Shown here: piece after piece, positions 54,201 to 64,000 of the stretch
Layout of the letters: every line of letters begins with the position of its first letter
How positions within the stretch are numbered: position 1 is the stretch's first letter
Assembly (NCBI GenBank): GCA_963576735.1
Contig: OY755174.1
Location: forward strand, 9,548,001 to 9,612,000
DNA: 64,000 nucleotides
From: Bedellia somnulentella
Lineage: Eukaryota; Arthropoda; Insecta; Lepidoptera; Bedelliidae
Direction: 5' to 3'
The notes under the pieces: model-generated
Databases searched by the model: none
What the model was told of the DNA's origin: nothing
Seen by the model: the letters and a program-made list of their open reading frames with translations, nothing else
Made by a program: the position numbers and the translations under genes

Positions 54201-57200
54201 ACGATACTTAAGTTGTTCTCAGCTGGAATACTCAATTCAGAAATCGAGGTTTAGACCGCAATGTTGTTAAAGATACCCACCAAAAACATTTTAAATGTAA
54301 AAAATGTTAGCCAAGCAAATACAATACAAAAATTTATAATATGTTAACTAAAAGACTTCGCAGACAAAAGGATTGATATCTGAATGGTTGCCAAGCACTG
54401 CAGATAATCCTGAAATACAAAGTAGATAACAAGTTAAGTTAAAGTTTTGATTTAACTTGGCTCGTTTCCACATACGAGTTATCATGATAATCAACTTATC
54501 TGCTAGGTACATTTTAATTTGATTTTGTGGTGAAAACTAGCCAAATTAAATCAAAACTTTAATTTAACTTGTTATCTACTTTGTATTTTAAGGATTATCT
54601 GCAGTGCTTGGCAACCATTCAGATATCAATCCTTTTGTCTGCGAAGTCTTTTAGTTAACATATTATAAATTTTTGTATTGTATTTGCTTGGCTAACATTT
54701 TTTACATTTAAAATGTTTTTGGTGTGATATCATTACTTTTTGTTAAGAAATAAGTTGGTATTTTTTTTTTCTGCGTTTGATTTTATACCTACCTTCCTAT
54801 CTATCTACTATTTTAATCAAACAAATCAATGAATTTGGCAAAAGAAACAAACCTACAAACAACCCAATCTAAAATCAATCAGCAAGAAAAAAAGCAGAAT
54901 TTACATCACCGTTACCAGCTGTAACTCATACGACGACGAAGCATAAAACTCAACCTTATAGGCGGGATTTCGCTAGACAACCGAATAGCATGGGGTCGCT
55001 CGTATGAGCGCGGCCGGCTGGCGCTCGCTTTGGTACGTTCGCAGATCCCGTCATGCCCCGCCCCTGCCCCTCACCCCGTGCGTCTTGCCCTGTGATCTCC
55101 TGTGGCCCCACGCTTGTAGCGACGTGGTAGCGACTAAGTTTAAGTTAGTTTATGTTATTTCATGTATGTAATTATCATTATTACAATCATAAATAGTATT
55201 ATGTTATTAAATATGATTATGAGCGCTGACATTACACAAAATCAAATCATTTTATTTAATTTCCGTAGGTTTAATGATTAGTAGGTATCTATGTATTATG
55301 AAAACGCTATCCGATGTTGTGTCATACTGTATGACTCATACAGTGGTCGCCGTTCTGCTGAGATGAGATAGGTACTAGGTATTATGATACCTATTAATTA
55401 GTACGACAGGAATCGAATCTGAGTTTTTATATATTGAAGAAATGTATTGCTATTGTTCGCAACCAACCGGGCTGTGCTAGTACAGTTAGTACCTATACTC
55501 ATAGTTTGAGTTTTGTAATTGCAAAATAACTTTAGCGTCGAAGTTTAATGAATGTTCAAGTAAGCATGCATAGCATACCTAAACCTATTCAGAACGGAGT
55601 TTTATATTAGCGTCAACAACATTTCATCATGGGATTTATTATGATTTCTATACAAAATGTTCTTGTGAGGGAAATATTGAAAAATCTTAAAAATTCTCCG
55701 TTTTCAGATTTTTTCCTTTGTTAATATTTGATCACCGACCTGGATGCCGAATTTCAACTTCCTGGGATATCTGGAAGTGGGTTAGCTTTTTGATCTATAT
55801 GTCAGTGAGTCACTAAAAAAATCGCGATTTTTGGACGTTTATATCTTAATAACCCTTTGTTATGTATTTATGGAAATTGGGCTACTAGTTTGTATCCTTG
55901 ATATCAACAAATGAGCCAAATTTGGTTGGTTTATGTTGATTAGATTTTGAGTTATGATGGTGTAAAAAGTCGCTCCAAATGGTTCGTGTAATATACACAT
56001 ACGGTGCGCACTCGCCGCCTTGGCTTGGCTTGACGCACTGCCGTGCGTCTTGATGATGGTTTTATTTCACAAAGAAGTACGCACTATACTTGTGTTGACA
56101 GTACACAAACATGTTTTGATGAATGTGATATATGCGATCACATATACAAAATGTGATTGAATATAGACAGAGTTCGTCGTGCGAGTTTCAATCTAACTTT
56201 CGTTTTAGATCTGAATGATGGTTTCGTACAGAGTCAAAGAAATAATAATGTTGCGTCTCTTTTACTCATAAACATTACTTAAATGTGGCGTTATGTATAC
56301 GATTTGATTATTTATTTAGATATTCGCGAGGCCAAATTACTAACGGGTCGTAAAATTTATCAAACGTTATAAAATAAAAAATCTTACTTAAGCAATAGTT
56401 CAGGAGCTAAATAGTCAGGCGTTCCTAATATTCTTTGGTCGGATGGGTTTCCTCTGCGAACACTTTTCGGTGTGCGGTATGGCGTATGAGCCGTGGCTAG
56501 CGGGGTTTTACAGTTGTCTGTTGGAGATTCGTCTATGTCACACTGAAACATATTAATTTACATTACCTTATGAAATAAAAAAAATATATGAAAACGGAAG
56601 AAAAAAAACAATCATCCCACACAAACTCTAGGTTCACGCAGAGTTAGTAACACTTCTGAACATCGCATGATTTTGTCACCTGGTGTCCAGAGTACCCACG
56701 TTTTCTTTAGGCAGTGTACTCACGTGATAGGAGGCAAGCTTACCACCGTTTATTTACAAATACACTGTGACATAACTTAGTCCAACTTTGCCACGTGGCT
56801 ATCCTCACGGTGTTTTCCCTCACCATTAACAACTACAATTAATTAACCACACATATGACTTTCAAAACGACGAATTGTCTGCATGAAAGGCGGGTATTCT
56901 ACCCCTCGAACTATAACGGTTTTTTGTATTAAAGTAATGTTAGCTGTTGTAAATACATAAAAGGTGTTTTGCTTGAACAACGTATTCTTATGCTTGAGGG
57001 CAGGCCTTCCGCTCTGCTTATTTATATAATATTAAATAACAGCATAATAACTCACCTTACTCATTCTATGTGAAGGGAAAATTTCCAAACTAGCTGACAC
57101 ATGTTTACCAAAAACCAAGGACTTTTCTTTATTACTAATCAAAGAAATATCATCTTTTGGTAAATTGAATCGAGTTTCTTTGAGCATATTCTTCTTTGCT

Positions 57201-60200
57201 GCAGCTTTGGAGTTGGACACGGGCGTTGAGAATATAACACCAGCGTTGAAATGGTGGCTGTCATTTTGTGAAGCCCATCTGAAAATGTTTCTGGTTAAAA
57301 GTGCAATTTGAGGAAACCTTATTGAGAATAAAAATGTTACAAGAAATATATGGTTTCACTGAACTAATTTTGCATGGCCTTGTACTAGCCCGGCAGGCGC
57401 AGGACTATGTTTAACTAAGGGCATCGAAAAAGATCGCTAATCTATTTAAAGCCGGCAGAGATGTTAGTCACTTCTAAACCTATAAATGAAATCATCTAGT
57501 TATATAACTAAACTTGCGTTTTCAATTAAAATGTATTTCATTACTTTCTTGCACGGTAGAGTTCTTTAGTCTATCAGCATTAGCAAGGTTTTAAATATAA
57601 AATTTACATGCACGGATACTTATGTAGAGCTGATTAATATATCAAACATAACACGTTCACACATGGAAGTTTTCATATTCATTTGAACAAGCATTTGCTT
57701 ATGTCTAATAGTTATCTATTGGCTGATGATGATGACAACTATTTGACGTTATATCCGCCGCTCTGGCCTCTTCGTTTTAGAAATTAGTCTCGAGTTATGT
57801 ATAACGAGTTATGTATTTCGATTATTAAATACCTGTAGTATTGCGGCAAGTCAATGGCAAACCAAAAGTATTTGGTTGTGATCAATTGTTATTCTATAAA
57901 AAAAGAATACTAACTAACCAGTTCAACTGCCTCACAAAACGTGATCTTTGATTGGTTGACCTCCTGACAGACAATTTGTTTTACGATTAAGATACATTTT
58001 AAATTAAGTAGGTAGATACATAGAAAAATTGAGGCCGAGATAAGTGGACCCGAGCGAATAGTTGTTAATTTAAATTATTTTTTTATATTTAATTTTGTAA
58101 GTAGGTATTAGGTTATACAGGTTACTATAGGTGTTATAAGTACATGAAAAATAAATGTAAGCCACCTTATTGTGTATCGTAGACTCGCATTAAGAATCAA
58201 GCTAATATAAGACCCACCACAATATAAACCAAAGCTTATTTTGGGAAATGGCTAGCCGTAATGTGTAATATAATCTCACTGCGAAATAAACATGTTTTGG
58301 GTATTATACAGTTAATAAAGAATAATCTAAGGTAATATATAATTTGATCTAAGCCTTAGATCATCTTAGATTCTAAGGACCACTTTCAAAATAAGTTCCC
58401 TCTTCCTTCATATGACCAAAGCTGTTATTTTTATAACTCACTACCTTGACCGTAATATGAATAAGAAATGTTATACAGACCTTTTTTTAAGTACACCTTT
58501 GATGGGATTCTTTTGGCTTTCTATTTTATCAGGTGTAGGGTGTATTGACATTCGTTTAGGTGTGTTTTGACTGATTTCTAGTGCTAGGATTTCTTGAGTA
58601 AGGCCGCTTCGATTCTCTTTGGAGTCTGCCAGACTTGCTACTCCGGTTGGTGTATCGCCGTCACAGCCATCCAATATCCTTTTTCTTTTCTTGGCTCTAA
58701 AACTGAAAATGGAATAACATAATTGACCTACTTGAGCATTTTATCAATAGCTGGCCATGTTTGGGGGTGGGTTGGCAGCTAATTTCATTTAGTGGTTTTT
58801 GAACAAAAATGGAACCGCCTTCATAGCCATTTTACGGAAACAGAAATTTTCATACAAAGTTCGACACACAATAGTCATGCACGTAATCATTATGATATAT
58901 TGTTATAAAGTTGAGCGATTCCATGCTCGAAGCATATTCAACCGAACAGAAAACCACTTTAGAAATTGTTAGTTTAATAATGGTGTAATCGAATAACAAA
59001 CATACAAGAAAAAAAATAGAATCAAATTATGTACCTCCCCTTTTCAAATCGGTTGAAAACTAAGTACATTAGTGATGATAATGAAGGAAAATTTTATTTG
59101 TTAATATGCAATCCTTTTGATATTGGATACTAGGAGAACACTGCTCAGTTGACTTACCCTACATGCTAAAAGTCGGAACTCAAGTGGGTCCTAAATTCAA
59201 AATTAAGTGCATATACCACCAATCTAATGTTAAATCAAACAATCCATTGAACCTACCTGGGTATCCTCTTAAACGAATGTCCTCTACAAAGAGGTGATGT
59301 GGACTGGTCATGTTGAGATTGTGAGTCAGATAGAGTAGAGGGCAAGGTTTCCTCCAATGCAGTAGAAGTGTATGTACTGCCACTGTTATCTGTTGACTTG
59401 TTACTATTTGTATTACTGCTGTTTTCAGAACTACCCCCGCATGTGTGGTAGGAGCTGAGGGATTCTGAGCCTGAGTCTTGTGCCTGAAATGTTTGAGATA
59501 TCTTTAGTTAATATATTAACTTTTTATGAAAGAATATTTTTGGTTTGGTTTTACCAAGTGTTTTTTTCTATATTAACCTTTTGTATGCAAGATCATGTAT
59601 TTAATTTTTAGTTCATTAAATAGGTCAAACAATGTAGTATATAATACTACAAGTAAAAGTACTAATTGCTTTATCAAACTACTGCAGTTAGATAGAGATT
59701 ATTCTTAGTTATCGCATTTTACAACTTGTAAACATTAGTGTATATGGAGCGTTATTGCTGCCGACAAACTTTCTAAGTTTGGCAGAATATTTTGTATATG
59801 TTTAAAGGTTAAAAAAATTCAAATAAATGTTTTTTTCATTTTTCATTTTTTATGTTGATTTAGTATTCTAAACTCGCTGGAAGAGTCTACAGGGACCTTG
59901 AGGCCTAAATAACCTCTAAAATGACTGGTGCAGAAGGCAAGGGGAAACCACTGCACTAACTTCCCAAGAGAGTCATCATGATAGCACAGGATACCCTCCC
60001 TCATGAAGACCACGACTGCTCTGACAATAGCGAAACGAAGAAGAAGAGTATTCTAAATCACCTTTAATGCCACCTATAGAAGAAATATAAGTGGTACTTA
60101 AAACTAGGACTCTATTATTAAACAAGTATATTTCGTCGGTCGTATAGTGTCGGTTTCGAATAACACTACCCCATTTCTCCCCGTGGGTGATCGTAAGAGG

Positions 60201-63200
60201 CGACTAAGGGTCTAGCTAGGGGCTTTTTAAGTGATATTTGGGCGATGTGGTGGGAGACCCGTCACCAAAATCATTTATTATTATCATCTTTTCCCCAATC
60301 AACTTCCAAAAGTGGCTGAGGAATTTCTCATTTCAAAGCTCTGGCTACCCCGTTAAGGGATTAATAGCCGTGAGTATCTGTAGTGTGTATGTATATTTAC
60401 TATATTGGAGATAAAAGGAATGGGAACAAAATAAAAATACTCACTATAGATTCATCAATGACCAAACTCTCAGCACTCATAAATGGATGTATGCCTGATA
60501 TTTGCGAATGGTCCAAGGCTGGCGAAATTGGTATGTCGGTATCGAAATGTTTGAATTTACCTTAAATAAATTATTGAAACATTAGAAACATATAACTACA
60601 AACATATGCAAACACAAGAAGCAAATGAATATGTAAAACATGTTATTACTAGTTTTAAGTTCATTGATAAGGTTCTCACAAGTTTCACTTGACATTTCTG
60701 AGTTATGAGCGCTGTCGCCTCCTCCAGAACCAAACGAGAGATGGGATGTTAATGATAACAGCTGGCCGGGGGTTCTCATGTTCAAACTTGGGGTACGGTT
60801 CACAAAGTCGGATATTTCCAAATCTGAAATCAGATAACGTAATTAATCATTTTCCTTTTTTTGTTCAATGGGTTAGTCAAATCGAATTATATCTGCATGG
60901 CTAACACGAGTGATGTTTTAACTAGATATCGCATGGTATAAAACAGCCATCTTGTTCGACTCGATTATCATATACTTTTGTCTCATACTAATCATTAGAC
61001 TAACAATAAAATAACGCTTCTGCTAGGCCTCTTGAGAGTTTTAAACGAAATTCCATCTCAGGGTGGATAGTCTGCCTATTGAAATGAAAGACTTTCTGTC
61101 CATAAAATTATTAAAATGGTTTATAATTACCTCTGTGTATTTCAATGGTTGACAATCCAAAATCGGTCAACTTAACATGTCCTGACTTTGATATTAACAT
61201 ATTGTCAGGTTTGAGATCTCTATGAACAATGTTATGCTTGTGTAAGTAGTCCAAGGCTAGAGTAACTTCAGCAATGTAGAACACAGCCATGGATTCTTCC
61301 AAAAATCCATGAACGCCAAGAAGAGACTTAAGATCTCCTCCCACCATGTATTCCATCACCTACAACCACTTACACAATACACAAATATACAACATAATAA
61401 CATAGTATACACAAATAAAAAAAGAGCATTTAAATAATAAATATTACAAGCAAATCAAAATATGATAGCAATTGGAACCACCCATTATTTATCAATGTAC
61501 AGCCTAATAGATGAAATAGTGTATTATAGCAATGTTGTGTCGGCTTATAATAACACTAACCTATTACTTCCTGTAGGTGTCATCATCAAGGCAACAAAGT
61601 TAAATAATAATAACAAATTCGCCGGATACCTATTACACCATCAACCATCTTTTATGTTACAAATCTTTTCCCCACTCAGCCTCCAAAAGTAGCTGAAGAA
61701 TTCCTGATACTTAAAGTAAGGCAATCTCTTGTTGGCATTTATAGCCAATATAAAGTAAGGAAGTGGATCAAACAAAAAATATATTTTAAGCCTATTATTA
61801 TCTTAATTAAACTTACCAAATACACAGAGGATATGGACTGTAATGAATAAAACAGATGGACACAAAAAGGACTTTGTGATAAAGCTAGGGCATTTCTTTC
61901 AGTCACCACTTGGGCGACCATATTCTTATTAATCATCTCTGACTTCTTCATTACTTTTATTGCATATAACTGGTCTTTGTTGCTCTTTTTATGAGCAAGG
62001 AATACTTTACCAAATGCACCCCTACTTATGGGTTTGATTATGGTGAAATCATTGATGTTGGGAGGCTGAAACAAATGTAATAAAAACAAATATATTATCA
62101 GCACAAAGCCCAGCAACAATTATTTTAACCCGTACTCATGGCTATATGTATTCTTGGAAAACCCCTTACTGATGGTTATGATTGCAGAGCTTTGAAACAA
62201 TATGTGTTGATGAGATACTTATGGAGTTTTATCTGAAATGCTGCTGCACTCCAAGCATTTTCCCAAAAGTGTAAATGTAATTTTATGAGTTTGCACTCAC
62301 AACCCTCAGGCGAGTAAAAAGCTTGGCTCTACATGAGAACTTATAACTTTTTGACAGTGCCATTCATATGGCCTCGTCTTGGGGACAGTTAAAATGATTT
62401 TTTTATTGGACAGATACACCGTCAAAAACCCAGATTAGAACTAGATTAAAATAAATGTTTTAACTTCAAAAAAGTCAAACAATAACCTTTTTTTCTGTCA
62501 ATTCTTTTACAAATCTCACTTTACTATTATGTACTATTGGCTAAGAATATACTATATGGTGTTCTAAGAGAGTTGTGGGACCTCCTTCCTTTATTTTACA
62601 ATCTTCCCAGCTCAAGTGGCTGAGGGATTTCTTACATTAAAGCTCTGGTTACTCCTTATACTGTTTTATAGCTGTATGTATATTATATTAATGCACTGTT
62701 TGCATGCAAAATTATTTGCCATTTAAATACTACAACCCCATATCTTCCCATGGGTTATTAGGAGGTCGCTTAGGGTATTGGGGCTTTTAAGAAGATTTTT
62801 GGGCAATGCAGTTGGAGACGCATCACCAAAAACCTTTAGTTTCACTATCATCCCCAGAAATATTCCAAAAGTGCCCGAAGAATTTCTTATTTTTCAGCTC
62901 TGGCTACTCCATCTAGGGATTTAAAACTGTGAGTATATGTAAGTTGGCATTTCCAGCCATATCTCTTGCTGGCATAATCCTGTGCCAAACATAATAGGCT
63001 GTCAAAAAAATCACATTTACTTACTCAGCCTCTAGAACATGGTAGCTTACTAAAACATGCATACATCACTTGACCAAGTAATGTATGGGGTTTGGAACTA
63101 TGGACTAATATATGGTATAGCAGGACTCGAAAAAGTGTTTCACCTTAGTAATATAACTAGCATAACTAACAAGTGTCTACTCTTCAGTGACTTTCACAAA

Positions 63201-63541
63201 CGTATGGGGGAAAGTATTGTCAACAGCAAGATTTCAACTAGATCACCCACTAATGAGTATTCTCGTTCAATTGAAGTCCCATATTATTTAGTCACCTTAT
63301 TGAGCACACACACCATACATTACTATCGTACTGTTTAGACAATTATTATCTTAAAATTTATAAATTTACCTTTATCTATTCAAAAACAAAAACATACAGA
63401 AAGTACACTGGACAGCTGAGTGGATAGTAAATGTAGCAAATTTAACCTTACCTTTGTTATTACATCAGGTTTGGAGTTGATCTTTTCCAAAATCGTATGG
63501 CAAATGGATTCATCATTGTCTGCACTTTCATTAGAACTCAT
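51225..63541 (-). CDS. gwl: Greatwall / MASTL kinase, 679 aa, 12 exons
   Basis: Exons in order: 63541-63452, 62065-61817, 61359-61131, 60823-60680, 60560-60445, 59483-59257, 58702-58481, 57278-57056, 56542-56388, 53966-53842, 52038-51826, 51271-51225. All are GT-AG and all phases agree. The N-lobe has the glycine loop SRGAFGKV and lysine K67; HRDLKPDN has catalytic D161, and DFG has D179. The two lobes are separated by a long nonconserved insert (about 190-535), the hallmark of Greatwall among AGC kinases. It ends in the conserved [12 protein letters not shown] and [12 protein letters not shown] blocks. The C-tail is TTYFQARNILQQ...VSNFDI. Greatwall phosphorylates endosulfine/ARPP19, which then inhibits PP2A-B55 and allows mitotic entry. 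The insert (about 345 residues) is shorter than in human or Drosophila. The whole frame is intact. Confidence 0.96.
51605..51789 (-). repeat. Family R repeat, 5'-truncated, in Greatwall intron 11
   Basis: Reverse copy without tail: CCAGAGCTTCAGAATAAGAA to GCCGATACTCCAAAGCT. Confidence 0.75.
51826..52038 (-). CDS. gwl: Greatwall exon 11
   Basis: Residues 594-664: last kinase subdomain and AGC tail up to HDTTYFQ. Confidence 0.96.
52409..53148. mobile_element. Foldback MITE interrupted by family D
   Basis: The left piece GCCCGATTTCTGAATTGAGT to 52440 and the right piece TTAAGATTTCAATGCGACAG to 53148 match the intact MITE at 54115-54247. About 38 bases of its middle are missing at the junction. 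Confidence 0.85.
52441..53076. repeat. Family D repeat, copy 2
   Basis: Shorter than copy 1 (25468-26424) but colinear: ATCTGGGGG, AGCGAAGCGCACGGGCACTA, AATTTTCGGGATATATTGT, GAAATGGCCAAGCCACATAT, and the right-edge TTGGCTATACATGAGATCTG. Confidence 0.82.
53434..53690 (+). repeat. Family R repeat
   Basis: Forward full-length copy with a (TATG)5 tail. Confidence 0.9.
53842..53966 (-). CDS. gwl: Greatwall exon 10
   Basis: Residues 552-593: [20 protein letters not shown] and [12 protein letters not shown], kinase subdomains IX-X. Confidence 0.97.
54115..54247. mobile_element. Foldback MITE, intact copy
   Basis: CCGATTTCTGAATTGAGTAT and the following ~35 bases are complementary to the right arm ending GAATACTCAATTCAGAAATC; the centre is short. 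Confidence 0.88.
54278..54724. mobile_element. Long foldback element, ~187-bp arms
   Basis: The left arm (CACCAAAAACATTTTAAATG, through GATATCTGAATGGTTGCCAA, to TTTTGATTTAACTTGGC) is complementary to 54540-54724 with only a few mismatches. The loop is about 75 bases. It is noncoding. Confidence 0.93.
55956..56054 (+). repeat. 99-bp repeat, copy 2
   Basis: One mismatch to 3319-3417; same terminal hairpin. Confidence 0.85.
56388..56542 (-). CDS. gwl: Greatwall exon 9
   Basis: Residues 501-551: [13 protein letters not shown] and [14 protein letters not shown], strongly conserved in Greatwall. Confidence 0.97.
56628..56920 (-). repeat. Family S SINE in Greatwall intron 8
   Basis: Diverged reverse copy retaining GTGTTTTCCCTCACCATTAA and the head GGCGGGTATTCTACCC. 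Confidence 0.75.
57056..57278 (-). CDS. gwl: Greatwall exon 8
   Basis: Residues 426-500, including [20 protein letters not shown]. Last wholly nonconserved part of the insert. Confidence 0.88.
57279..58480. other. gwl: Greatwall intron 7
   Basis: AT-rich, no repeat recognised. Confidence 0.45.
58481..58702 (-). CDS. gwl: Greatwall exon 7
   Basis: Residues 352-425; begins with the basic [10 protein letters not shown], a possible nuclear localisation signal, and contains [11 protein letters not shown]. Confidence 0.88.
58797..59055 (+). repeat. Family E repeat, copy 2, in Greatwall intron 6
   Basis: Colinear with 16797-17075; ends TTTCAAATCGGTTGAAAAC. Confidence 0.6.
59257..59483 (-). CDS. 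gwl: Greatwall exon 6
   Basis: Residues 277-351, Ser/Thr/Asn-rich insert ending [10 protein letters not shown]. Confidence 0.88.
59484..60444. other. gwl: Greatwall intron 5
   Basis: A repeat-like segment at 59880-60050 (GAGGCCTAAATAACCTCTAA, AAGGGGAAACCACTGCACTA, GCGAAACGAAGAAGAAG) looks like a retroelement 3' end. A family R copy follows at 60138. Confidence 0.5.
60138..60393 (+). repeat. Family R repeat
   Basis: Forward full-length copy, GTATAGTGTCGGTTTCGAAT to GTGAGTATCTGTAGTGTG. Confidence 0.85.
60445..60560 (-). CDS. gwl: Greatwall exon 5
   Basis: Residues 238-276, [20 protein letters not shown] onward. Part of the insert. Confidence 0.87.
60680..60823 (-). CDS. gwl: Greatwall exon 4
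   Basis: Residues 190-237: [20 protein letters not shown], then Ser/Gly-rich sequence. The donor GTGAGA at 60679 is fixed by the phase of exon 5. Confidence 0.9.
61131..61359 (-). CDS. gwl: Greatwall exon 3
   Basis: Residues 114-189: hinge, [11 protein letters not shown]. Confidence 0.96.
61533..61748 (+). repeat. Family R repeat, diverged
   Basis: TTGTGTCGGCTTATAATAAC to GGCATTTATAGCC, with internal loss of the GCGATGCGG block. Confidence 0.6.
61817..62065 (-). CDS. gwl: Greatwall exon 2
   Basis: Residues 31-113: glycine-rich loop, K67 and the rest of the N-lobe. Confidence 0.96.
62066..63451. other. gwl: Greatwall intron 1
   Basis: Contains a family D right-edge fragment (62305-62400) and family R pieces at 62576-62688 and 62722-62941, all forward. 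The remainder is AT-rich. Confidence 0.6.
62722..62941 (+). repeat. Family R repeat, diverged
   Basis: CCCCATATCTTCCCATGGGT to AACTGTGAGTATATGTAA. Confidence 0.75.
63452..63541 (-). CDS. gwl: Greatwall exon 1
   Basis: Residues 1-30, acidic leader before the kinase domain. ATG at 63541-63539. Confidence 0.88.
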
Positions 63542-63645
63542 AATTGGAATATATACAACTGGTTTTAAAAAAATATACTCATTTATTTTCTCTAATCAAA
63601 TGTAACGTTCAAAGAATTAAAACCGATGGAAATTGGAATCAACGA

Positions 63646-63656
63646 CAGTGTGACCA
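63646..63656 (-). promoter_or_regulatory. gwl: Motif 1 (M1BP-type) core promoter element of Greatwall
   Basis: The minus strand reads TGGTCACACTG, an exact match to the Drosophila housekeeping core-promoter motif YGGTCACACTR. It lies about 105 bases before the ATG in the gene's own orientation. No TATA box is seen nearby. Confidence 0.6.
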
Positions 63657-63779
63657 TCTCAAAAATAGCGAATCTGCCACACATGGACCCAAAAATCTGC
63701 CAGAATCTGCCACCCTCGAAGTTATAAAATGCCAAAAATATGCCAACATGAAAATAAAAAAGAAGAACAACGTAAAATA

Positions 63780-63890
63780 AGGATAAATAAAGGAATGAAA
63801 AATTTCGACACAGGCGGGGATCGAACCCGCGACCTTAACGCGTGGTCTTTCCTTTATTTATTAGTAATAATCCCCACATGAGCATAATTA
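63780..63890 (-). repeat. SINE C copy
   Basis: AATTTCGACACAGGCGGGGA then TCGAACCCGCGACC, followed by TTTCCTTTATTTATTAGTAA and AATCCCCACATGAG. Box B-like sequence on the minus strand. Confidence 0.75.
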
Positions 63891-64000
63891 GCATAATTTT
63901 AAGTTCTGTTGGATTAGAAACGGCAACATTTACATCCGCAAGGCAGAAAAGCAACCTCCAATTAAAATATCACATTTGTGTGATTTGGACCAACGTATCG

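Larger units (their letters stand above)
53967..56387. other. gwl: Greatwall intron 9
   Basis: Contains two foldback elements and copy 2 of the 99-bp repeat. There is a GC-rich patch at 54955-55135 and a Helitron-like AT-rich segment at 55640-55955. No exon is needed here by phase. Confidence 0.6.

Overview
The window looks like nuclear DNA from a moth or butterfly. It is AT-rich, and its genes are split by short GT-AG introns. It is crowded with repeat types familiar from Lepidoptera: RTE-like LINEs ending in (GTAT)n, tRNA-headed SINEs, Helitron-like elements ending in CTAG, mariner relics and TTAGG-type tracts. The assignment rests on repeat style and protein resemblance from memory; no database was searched.

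Three complete protein-coding genes were assembled exon by exon, and all splice phases agree. (1) Minus strand, 18336 to 5760: a takeout/juvenile-hormone-binding-protein family gene of 6 exons and 254 residues, with a signal peptide. (2) Plus strand, 39323 to 50653: a secreted clip-domain trypsin-like serine protease of 12 exons and 522 residues. (3) Minus strand, 63541 to 51225: Greatwall (MASTL) kinase, 12 exons and 679 residues. The protease and Greatwall are convergent, and their poly(A) signals overlap in about 40 bases. The three genes have unrelated roles and form no operon-like unit.

Region by region: 1-2.3 kb holds a 26-bp tandem array and a decayed THAP/SWIM-domain transposon. 2.3-5.7 kb is intergenic with repeats. 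5.7-18.4 kb is the takeout gene, whose 7.8-kb second intron holds a mariner split by another transposon. 18.4-39.2 kb is a gene-free repeat field: foldback elements, a 38-bp satellite, a LINE with a reverse transcriptase relic, an RTE LINE 3' part, and a SINE split by a TIR element. 39.3-50.7 kb is the protease, with LINE, SINE, Helitron-like and hAT-like insertions in its introns. 51.2-63.6 kb is Greatwall, with two foldback elements and several SINEs in introns. The last 400 bases hold the Greatwall promoter and a SINE.

The most informative non-gene signals are nested insertions whose boundaries can be read directly (SINE target-site duplication, TIRs, TSDs), a core-promoter contrast between the regulated and housekeeping genes, and a ~260-bp repeat family that shares its 3' tail with the resident RTE LINE. 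I saw no convincing new gene system beyond these.
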